From the NCBI RefSeq assembly GCF_900067135.1, contig NZ_FJUR01000001.1, positions 871,501-935,500 of the forward strand: a stretch of 64,000 nt of DNA. Reading direction: 5' to 3'. The position numbers and the translations under genes are program-made. How positions within the stretch are numbered: position 1 is the first letter of the stretch; every line of letters starts with the position of its first letter. The DNA is from Rhizobium sp. 9140 (GTDB lineage: Bacteria > Pseudomonadota > Alphaproteobacteria > Rhizobiales > Rhizobiaceae). Under the pieces are notes generated by a model that saw only the letters and a program-made list of their open reading frames with translations, was not told the origin of the DNA and searched no databases. Below are positions 56,695 through 64,000 of this stretch, piece after piece.

Positions 56695-57759
56695 ATGACG
56701 CCAGCCGCAGCCTCCCCCTGGTGGACACCGCATGTTCACGCCGACCGACGTCCGTTCCTGCTGGCGCGAAACCGCATCAAGGCGGCGCTGCGTTCCTATC
56801 TTGCGCGCGAGGACTTCATCGAGGTGGAGACAGCAGCCCTTCAGGTCTCGCCCGGCAACGAGACCCATCTCCATGCTTTCGAGACGGCGGCGATCGGCCA
56901 CGACGGCGCGCACACGCCGCTTTATCTCCATACCTCGCCGGAATTCGCCTGCAAGAAGCTGCTGGCGGCGGGCGAGCATCGCATCGCCTGCTTCGCAGCC
57001 GTTTACCGCAACCGCGAGCGCGGCCCGCTGCACCACCCCGAGTTCACCATGCTCGAATGGTACCGGACAGGCGAAACCTACCACGCGCTGATGACCGACT
57101 GCCATGCGATGCTGATAGGCGCGGCGGAGGCTGCGGGAACGGGCATGCTCCGGTATCGCGGCCGGTCCTGCGATCCCGCGCTTGCGCCCGAGCGCCTGAC
57201 GCTGGCGGAGGCGTTTGCCCGCCATGCCGGTATCGATCTCCTCGGCACGGTCTCCCCCACCGGCGAGACCGACCGCGATGCGCTGGCGGCAGCCGTCGGC
57301 AGCGCGGGCATCCGCATGGCGGACGACGACAGCTGGTCCGACCTTTTCAGCCGTGTCCTGGTGGAGAAGATCGAGCCGCATCTGGGCATGGGCCGGGCGA
57401 CGATCCTGATGGAATATCCGGTGGTCGAGGCCGCGCTCGCGCGCCCCTCGCAGGAAGATCCGCGCGTGGCGGAGCGGTTCGAGCTTTATGCCTGCGGCGT
57501 CGAGCTTGCCAATGCCTTCGGCGAGCTGACGGATGCCGGCGAGCAGCGGCGGCGGTTCGAGCTGGAGATGGCGGAAAAGAGCCGCATCTATGGCGAGCGC
57601 TACCCGCTGGACGAGGATTTTCTGGCAGCCCTCGCGATCATGCCGGAGGCGAGCGGCTGCGCGCTCGGTTTCGACCGACTCGTGATGCTGGCGACGGATG
57701 CCACGCGGATCGAACAGGTGCTCTGGGCGCCGGTCGTCGAAACGGAAGCGGGACGTTGA
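56695..57759 (+). CDS. epmA: EF-P lysine aminoacylase EpmA (GenX/PoxA)
   Basis: A 354-residue class II lysyl-tRNA synthetase paralogue without the anticodon-binding domain. It ligates (R)-beta-lysine to EF-P Lys34. Seen: [30 protein letters not shown], motif 2 ([19 protein letters not shown]) and motif 3 ([12 protein letters not shown]). The start is uncertain: ATG 56695 or in-frame GTG 56680, neither with a strong ribosome binding site. It ends seven bases before epmB. Confidence 0.93.
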   Translation: MTPAAASPWWTPHVHADRRPFLLARNRIKAALRSYLAREDFIEVETAALQVSPGNETHLHAFETAAIGHDGAHTPLYLHTSPEFACKKLLAAGEHRIACFAAVYRNRERGPLHHPEFTMLEWYRTGETYHALMTDCHAMLIGAAEAAGTGMLRYRGRSCDPALAPERLTLAEAFARHAGIDLLGTVSPTGETDRDALAAAVGSAGIRMADDDSWSDLFSRVLVEKIEPHLGMGRATILMEYPVVEAALARPSQEDPRVAERFELYACGVELANAFGELTDAGEQRRRFELEMAEKSRIYGERYPLDEDFLAALAIMPEASGCALGFDRLVMLATDATRIEQVLWAPVVETEAGR

Positions 57760-57766
57760 GGGTCCG

Positions 57767-58807
57767 ATGACAGGCATGACGCTGAAAAGCATTTCTCACT
57801 TACGGGACGCCGGGCTTCTGGGCGAACGGGCCGGCGATGTCGAGGCGGTCGCGCGTCGCTATGCCGTCGCCGTTACGCCGGCCATGGCCGCGCTTATCGA
57901 TCCCGCCGATCCCCGCGACCCGATCGCGCTCCAGTTCGTTCCCGATCTCGCCGAGCTCGACCACAGGCCGGAAGAGCGTGCCGACCCGATCGGCGATGCC
58001 GCCCATAGTCCCGTCGAAGGCATCGTCCATCGCTATCCCGATCGCGTGCTCCTGAAGGCCGTGCATGTGTGTCCGGTCTATTGCCGCTTCTGCTTCCGCC
58101 GCGAGATGGTCGGCCCGGACGGTCTGGGAACGCTGGCGGCGGACGCACTGGATGCGGCGATCGCCTATATCGCGGACCATGCCGAGATATGGGAGGTCAT
58201 TCTCACGGGTGGCGATCCGCTGGTGCTGTCGCCCCGCCGTCTGGCGGACATCATGGCGCGTCTCTCCGTCATCGACCACGTCAAGATCGTTCGCCTGCAC
58301 AGCCGCGTTCCCGCCGTCGATCCCTTGCGGATCGATGCGGCGCTGATCGCCGCCCTTCATGCGAGCGGCAAGACGGTCTATGTCGCGCTGCATGCCAACC
58401 ACCCGCGCGAGTTGACCCGGCAAGCACGCGATGCCTGCGCTCTGCTGGTGGATGCAGGCATCGTCATGATCAGCCAGACGGTGCTGCTGAAGGGCGTGAA
58501 CGACGATGTCGCCACGCTGTCGGCTCTCATGCGGGCGTTCGTGGAGACCCGCATCAAGCCCTATTACCTGCACCACCCGGACCTTGCGCCGGGAACCGCG
58601 CATTTCCGCCTGTCGGTGGAAGAAGGGCAGGCGCTGGTCGCCGGGCTTCGCGGCGTGATTTCCGGCCTCTGCCAGCCGACCTATGTGCTCGACATTCCCG
58701 GCGGCCACGGCAAGGCGGTCATTGCCGCTCCGAGTATCGAGCGGACGGACCAGGGCCACAGGGTCGAGGATTTCCGGGGCGGCATCCACAATTATCCGCC
58801 CCGCTGA
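57767..58807 (+). CDS. epmB: EF-P beta-lysylation protein EpmB (lysine 2,3-aminomutase-like)
   Basis: A 346-residue radical SAM enzyme with the iron-sulfur motif CPVYCRFC near residue 105, the ILTGGDPL motif and PLP-associated segments. It converts L-alpha-lysine to beta-lysine for EpmA. Bona fide lysine 2,3-aminomutases are longer (over 400 residues) and this lacks their C-terminal oligomerisation part; the position seven bases after epmA and opposite efp supports EpmB. EpmC, the hydroxylase, is not seen here. Confidence 0.93.
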   Translation: MTGMTLKSISHLRDAGLLGERAGDVEAVARRYAVAVTPAMAALIDPADPRDPIALQFVPDLAELDHRPEERADPIGDAAHSPVEGIVHRYPDRVLLKAVHVCPVYCRFCFRREMVGPDGLGTLAADALDAAIAYIADHAEIWEVILTGGDPLVLSPRRLADIMARLSVIDHVKIVRLHSRVPAVDPLRIDAALIAALHASGKTVYVALHANHPRELTRQARDACALLVDAGIVMISQTVLLKGVNDDVATLSALMRAFVETRIKPYYLHHPDLAPGTAHFRLSVEEGQALVAGLRGVISGLCQPTYVLDIPGGHGKAVIAAPSIERTDQGHRVEDFRGGIHNYPPR

Positions 58808-58813
58808 ACGGGA

Positions 58814-58841
58814 AAAGCCGGCACCTTTCGGCACCGGCTTT
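58814..58841. terminator. Hairpin between epmB and the OmpA-like gene
   Basis: AAAGCCGG (58814-58821) pairs with CCGGCTTT (58834-58841) in the convergent space. The T run is short, so it is a moderate terminator that could act both ways. Confidence 0.65.
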
Positions 58842-58866
58842 CGTCATTCCCGAAGCGAGGTAACGC

Positions 58867-59532
58867 TTACTGTTCCTTGATCGGCGCGATGGAGATTTCC
58901 ACGCGGCGGTTCTGGGCGCGGCCGGCTTCGCTCGAATTGGAGGCGACCGGACGTTCGGCGCCGTAGCCCATGGCCGACATGCGGCGCTGGTCCACGCCCT
59001 GCGACCCCAAATAGTTGGCGACGGAAGCGGCGCGGCGTTCCGAGAGGCCCTGATTGTAGCCGGCGCTGCCGGTCGAGTCCGTGTGGCCATCGACATCGAC
59101 GAGCGTCTTGTTGAACTTGCGCAGCACGATGGCGACCGAGTTCAGCGTCGAATAGAAGCCCGGCATGACCTGATCCTGATCGGTCGCAAACGTGATGTTC
59201 GACGGCATGTTCAGGATGATGCGATCGCCCTGGCGGGTGACGGAGACGCCGGTACCCTGAAGCTGGGCGCGCAGCTCGTTTTCCTGGCTGTCCATGTAAT
59301 TGCCGATGAGGCCGCCGCCGAGCGCGCCGATACCGGCGCCGACCAGCGCGGAATCGCGTCGCCCACGGGCGCTGCCGCCGACGAGAAGGCCGGTTGCCGC
59401 ACCGAGGCCCGCGCCGATCAGAGCGCCGCCCGCCGTGTTCGACATCTTCTGTTCACCCGTATACGGGTCGGTCGTCGTGCAGCCGGAAAGGTAGATGGCC
59501 GAGACGGCCACGATGGCGAGTTTCTTCATCAT
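58867..59532 (-). CDS. OmpA family lipoprotein
   Basis: A 221-residue outer-membrane lipoprotein. Lipobox LSGC at residues 16-19; then a glycine-zipper segment (GGALIGAGLGAATGLLVGG, with a second one, ALVGAGIGALGGGLIG) as in SlyB/YiaD; and a C-terminal OmpA domain with the peptidoglycan-binding motif VDVDGHTDSTGSAGYNQGLS and the NRRVEI end. It is related to YiaD and resembles Pal-like tethers but is not the tolB-linked pal. ATG 59532 gives MMKK; ATG 59529 is equivalent. Confidence 0.9.
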   Translation of the reverse strand: MMKKLAIVAVSAIYLSGCTTTDPYTGEQKMSNTAGGALIGAGLGAATGLLVGGSARGRRDSALVGAGIGALGGGLIGNYMDSQENELRAQLQGTGVSVTRQGDRIILNMPSNITFATDQDQVMPGFYSTLNSVAIVLRKFNKTLVDVDGHTDSTGSAGYNQGLSERRAASVANYLGSQGVDQRRMSAMGYGAERPVASNSSEAGRAQNRRVEISIAPIKEQ

Positions 59533-59586
59533 CGAATCAAGGGTCCCCGAAATTGCTCCCTGTTTCTCATAGCATTGATTACGGCC

Positions 59587-60201
59587 TTATGATGGAAACA
59601 GAGATGACGGAGATGGGGTTTCCATCGCGCCGGCGAGTGTGCGGGACATCGCGAGCGACTTGTAGAAGAACGTGGAACCGCAGAAGCTTCCATCGGGAAA
59701 GAGCGCGTAATCGGGGATGACACCGGCGCGGCTCCAGCCGAGACGCGCATAGATCGCCTCGGCCGGGCTGCCGGTTGCCGTGTCCAGCACGAGAAGATGC
59801 CGCCCGAGCGCCAGCGCTTCGCCTTCGGCTGCCGTCATCAGCAGACGGGCAAGGCCCCGCCCGCGGCCACGCCGGTGGACGAGGAGCTTCTTGAGGTCGG
59901 CGCGATGTGGCTGGTTCGGGGACAGGCCGACGCCGAGCTGCACCGTGCCGAGGATCTCGCCATCGGCTTCCGCCACCAGCAGGATCGTGTGTCCCGAGGT
60001 CACGGCGTCCGCGACGCCGTCCCAGTAGGCTGCCGCCTCCTCATCGCCGCAGGACTGGAGGAAGCCGACGGATGCGCCGTCCGCGATGCAGTCGATTAGG
60101 ATCGCCGAAAGGGCTGGGATCGCCGCGCGGGCATCCTCGCCGGTCAGGCGGCGGATCGCGGGCAATGGGTCGGGCAATATGTCAGTCGTCGGCATGGTCA
60201 T
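59587..60201 (-). CDS. GNAT family N-acetyltransferase
   Basis: A 204-residue acyl-CoA transferase. The acetyl-CoA loop is VHRRGRGRGLARLLM and the preceding strand ILGTVQLGVGLSPNQPHRAD. The late segment PAEAIYARLGWSRAGVIPDY is typical. ATG 60201 overlaps the stop of the XRE/cupin gene (ATGA), so the two are translated as a unit. Acceptor unknown; the regulator upstream may control it. Confidence 0.88.
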   Translation of the reverse strand: MTMPTTDILPDPLPAIRRLTGEDARAAIPALSAILIDCIADGASVGFLQSCGDEEAAAYWDGVADAVTSGHTILLVAEADGEILGTVQLGVGLSPNQPHRADLKKLLVHRRGRGRGLARLLMTAAEGEALALGRHLLVLDTATGSPAEAIYARLGWSRAGVIPDYALFPDGSFCGSTFFYKSLAMSRTLAGAMETPSPSSLFPS

Positions 60202-60800
60202 GAACGTCCCTTGTTCGTCTGCGGATGGCCGCGGTGGAGGATGATGGCGTAGCGGGCCATCTCCGCATGCGGGTTCGAGAACACGATCGTCTCGCCGAGC
60301 CGCATGAACAGGCAATCTCCGGGGTGAAGGTGATAGGTCTCGTCGCCGGCCGTCATCGTCATGCGGCCTTCGAGCAGCCAGAGATGCTGCGTCGCGCCGC
60401 TGTCGAAGGGTTGCGGCTCGAACACGACCCGCCCGCCCGGCGGGAAGCCGACATCGACGATATCGACCGGCGACCCCGTGGCCTCCGGAGACACGGCCCG
60501 CCTGACATAGCCGGTTTCCGGATCTCGCCAGACATGCTGTTGCCCGGCCCGCCGCAAGGGGCTCTCCGGCGGCGCATCCTCGGCGAAGAACCGCGACAGG
60601 GTCGTGCCGAGCGCGTGGCAGAGGCGCGCCAGAAGCTGTGCCGTCGGATTGGCCTCGCCGCGCTCGATCCGCGAGATCATGGCGCGGCTGACGCCGGAGC
60701 GTTGTGCCAGCGCATCGAGCGTCGTTGCGTGTCTTTGGCGCAGGGATCGCAGTCGCTCGCCGATATCCGCGTCGGATGGTGATGGGGTCTTTTCCATCAT
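60198..60800 (-). CDS. XRE-family regulator with cupin domain
   Basis: A 200-residue repressor-type protein. Helix-turn-helix in residues 12-70 (TTLDALAQRSGVSRAMISRI, then ERGEANPTAQLLARL), then a cupin_2 sensor domain in residues 105-190 with HLWLLEGRMTM and HLHPGDCLFM. This architecture senses small ligands and regulates adjacent catabolic or resistance genes. ATG 60800 gives MMEK; 60797 is also possible. A TTGACT with TAATTC 16 bases later lies on the minus strand just upstream. It is co-transcribed with the GNAT gene. Confidence 0.9.
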   Translation of the reverse strand: MMEKTPSPSDADIGERLRSLRQRHATTLDALAQRSGVSRAMISRIERGEANPTAQLLARLCHALGTTLSRFFAEDAPPESPLRRAGQQHVWRDPETGYVRRAVSPEATGSPVDIVDVGFPPGGRVVFEPQPFDSGATQHLWLLEGRMTMTAGDETYHLHPGDCLFMRLGETIVFSNPHAEMARYAIILHRGHPQTNKGRS

Positions 60801-60928
60801 AGGAGAATTACAGTCTTCTATAGTGGAGTCAACATGTGGCCTTGACGTCGGAAATTATGGTATCCGAATGCTGAACACCCTGCATTTCCCGCTTTGCGCC
60901 CGTGGGGACCGCTGCTATATGCGGGCGC

Positions 60929-62755
<1,827 letters not shown>

Positions 62756-62768
62756 TGTCTTGAGATGC

Positions 62769-62817
62769 AGCCGGTGCGGTGCCGAACTCTCGGCGGCGCA
62801 TCGGTTATGTCTTTTTT
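62769..62817 (+). terminator. Probable terminator after lepA
   Basis: A long imperfect stem (62769-62785 with 62790-62806, one mismatch and a few G-U pairs, four-base loop ACTC) followed after five bases by T6 at 62812-62817. Confidence 0.6.
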
Positions 62818-62902
62818 AATCTGCTTTCCTGAGTTGCGAATTTTGTTGTAGATCCTTCTCACGGAGGACGGCACCCGGCCGTATCCGAAGGGAGGATATG
62901 AC

Positions 62903-63277
62903 ATGCATAGGTTCAAGATCCTGAAAGCCGCCAGCGGCCAGTTCCGCGTTCAGTTCCTTTACAATGCCGAGGTCATGGTCTGGTCGGAGAACTACGCTTC
63001 AAAAGCCAGCGCCAAAAACTGCATCGACTCCATCCAGAAGAATGCCCCGGGCGCGTCGACGGTCGATCTGACCAAGGATGAAACCGGCTCCGGATATCGT
63101 TTCGAGATCGTCGAGAACAAGGGCGGCGAGCACTTCGTCCGCTTCAAGGCGGCAAACGGCGAGCCCATGGTCCAGTCCGAAGCCTACGCCTCAAAGGCGA
63201 GCGCCCGGAACTGCATCGAATCCGTCAAGAAAAACGCGCCGGATGCACCTGTCGAGGACGAGACGGTCACGGCTTGA
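62903..63277 (+). CDS. DUF1508 (YegP-like) protein with two repeats
   Basis: A 124-residue protein made of two DUF1508 units: KILKAASGQFRVQFLYN to ASAKNCIDSIQKNA, and FEIVENKGGEHFVRFKAANG to ASARNCIESVKKNA, joined by a short polar linker. DUF1508 units form small beta-sheet folds; function is unknown. GGGAGGA lies before the ATG. The gene lies between lepA and a decayed copy of the lepA 3' end. Confidence 0.9.
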   Translation: MHRFKILKAASGQFRVQFLYNAEVMVWSENYASKASAKNCIDSIQKNAPGASTVDLTKDETGSGYRFEIVENKGGEHFVRFKAANGEPMVQSEAYASKASARNCIESVKKNAPDAPVEDETVTA

Positions 63278-63290
63278 AGCCGCACGACGC

Positions 63291-63342
63291 GCAGGCGCCG
63301 GTTCGGCAAGGTCGATATCCCGCAGGAAGCCCTTATCGCCGC
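63291..63342 (+). repeat. Degenerate duplicate of the lepA 3' end
   Basis: These 52 bases match lepA 62682-62733 with three mismatches, including 31 identical bases (63301-63331 against 62692-62722). In the lepA frame it reads [17 protein letters not shown] against [17 protein letters not shown]. Weaker similarity with small deletions extends on both sides (about 63277-63355). It is not an intact gene. Confidence 0.92.
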
Positions 63343-63470
63343 GGGTATGCGTGACGGATCGTCTCTTTCAATCCGGGCGGGATGGTTTATCCTGTCGCTC
63401 TCGCCCGGAAGCGGCCTGCAAGTTTGGAAAAGAGGTGCAGGACGGCTCGGGAGCTATCGAGGATGCTTTC

Positions 63471-63701
63471 ATGTCGCAAACTGCCCGCATACGGCCCGAC
63501 GTCTCGCTCGATGAAAAACTCGTTGCCGACGCGCTGGAACTGAATATCGACATATCGAGCGCGGCTGCCGACGGCATCGCCAGGGCGGTCAAGGCCGAAC
63601 GGGAACGGCTGTGGCTGATCGAGAACGCCGAGGCTTTCCGAGCCGAGAGAGAATATATCGAAAAGCACGGGCTGCCGTTGGCGAAGTATCGCCAATTCTG
63701 A
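63471..63701 (+). CDS. ccdA: CcdA-type antitoxin
   Basis: A 76-residue antitoxin. The N-terminal ARIRPDVSLDEKLVADALEL is a ribbon-helix-helix DNA-binding part; the C-terminal ENAEAFRAEREYIEKHGLPL is the flexible CcdB-binding tail. It overlaps ccdB by one base (TGATG), the standard arrangement. Confidence 0.88.
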   Translation: MSQTARIRPDVSLDEKLVADALELNIDISSAAADGIARAVKAERERLWLIENAEAFRAEREYIEKHGLPLAKYRQF

Positions 63702-64000
63702 TGGCACGCTTCCGTGTCTATGAACTGAAGTCTTCAGAGGTTTTCGCGCTGGATCTGCAGGCGGATCTCGTGGAGCTTTTGCCGACACGAGTCATGGCGC
63801 CGCTCTATCCACTAACGACGATGACTTGGGCCTTCAGTCGCTTGAACCCACGTTTTGTGATCGACGGGCAAGCGTATTCCATGGCAACGCAAAGGATGTC
63901 GGCTGTGGATCAGCGAGATATCGGTCGAGAGGTTGCGAACCTATCCTCCCGTTCCGACGATATCACAGCCGCCCTCGATTTCCTCTTCCAGGGCTTCTGA
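63701..64000 (+). CDS. ccdB: CcdB-type gyrase toxin
   Basis: A 99-residue toxin of the CcdB fold. MARFRVYELKSSEVFALDLQ, LPTRVMAPLYPLTTM, and the C-terminal ALDFLFQGF match CcdB, which traps DNA gyrase. The final residues, important for gyrase poisoning in F-plasmid CcdB, are present in altered form (FLFQGF). The gene ends exactly at the window edge, stop codon included. Confidence 0.9.
   Translation: MARFRVYELKSSEVFALDLQADLVELLPTRVMAPLYPLTTMTWAFSRLNPRFVIDGQAYSMATQRMSAVDQRDIGREVANLSSRSDDITAALDFLFQGF

Overview
The window is a high-GC, gene-dense chromosomal segment of an alphaproteobacterium. It is most likely a member of the Rhizobiaceae (Rhizobium, Agrobacterium, Shinella or Ensifer type). 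The reasons are the protein families (MbfA with an Irr-type operator, yejABEF, ugpBAEC, recF away from dnaA/dnaN, a GTA head-spike base homologue), a rhizobial-type RpoH promoter before dnaK, a CtrA-type site, and palindromic intergenic repeats of a style common in rhizobia. I see no rRNA, tRNA, CRISPR array, insertion sequence or prophage.

Layout. 1-7.3 kb: end of a class A penicillin-binding protein, dnaK, dnaJ, a glutathione S-transferase, recF and moeB. 7.3-16.7 kb: 2-hydroxyacid dehydrogenase, SH3-domain exported protein, adenosine-kinase-like PfkB kinase, MFS exporter, nth, a DUF2244 membrane protein, an HTH/MGMT alkylation repair protein, a solitary GTA spike-base gene and xseA. 16.1-19 kb: flavodoxin-fold oxidoreductase, MarR regulator, NlpC/P60 peptidase, ghrA-like reductase. 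19-25.9 kb: a yejABEF peptide importer whose yejE-yejF junction holds a PIN-domain toxin-antitoxin pair translationally coupled to yejF. 26-32.2 kb: mepA, mgsA, glk, an MsbA-like ABC exporter, dapB, gpmA. 32.4-36.9 kb: Gfo/Idh/MocA oxidoreductase, aldo/keto reductase, and a tight three-gene operon (HpPgdA-type deacetylase, small MCGLCG protein, CobW GTPase).

37-46.3 kb is the classical translation block infC-rpmI-rplT-pheS-pheT on the minus strand, interrupted twice: by a polyprenyl-sugar/glycosyltransferase cluster between infC and rpmI, and by a brnTA toxin-antitoxin pair between pheS and pheT. infC appears to start at ATT. 46.5-52.8 kb: an alpha/beta hydrolase and a Ugp-type ABC importer operon with a sugar phosphate isomerase/epimerase. 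53-55.9 kb: a transglutaminase-like cysteine peptidase behind a consensus CtrA box, mbfA behind a perfect ICE-type palindrome, a GlsB/YeaQ membrane protein and a small unknown gene. 55.9-58.8 kb: efp divergent from epmA-epmB, i.e. EF-P and two of its lysine-modification enzymes. 58.8-64 kb: OmpA-like lipoprotein, GNAT plus XRE/cupin regulator pair, lepA, a DUF1508 protein, a decayed second copy of the lepA 3' end, and a chromosomal ccdAB pair that ends at the last base.

Most of the window is housekeeping. The accessory signal lies in three toxin-antitoxin modules placed in operon junctions or next to a duplicated gene end, the deacetylase/MCGLCG/CobW operon, and the regulatory sites.
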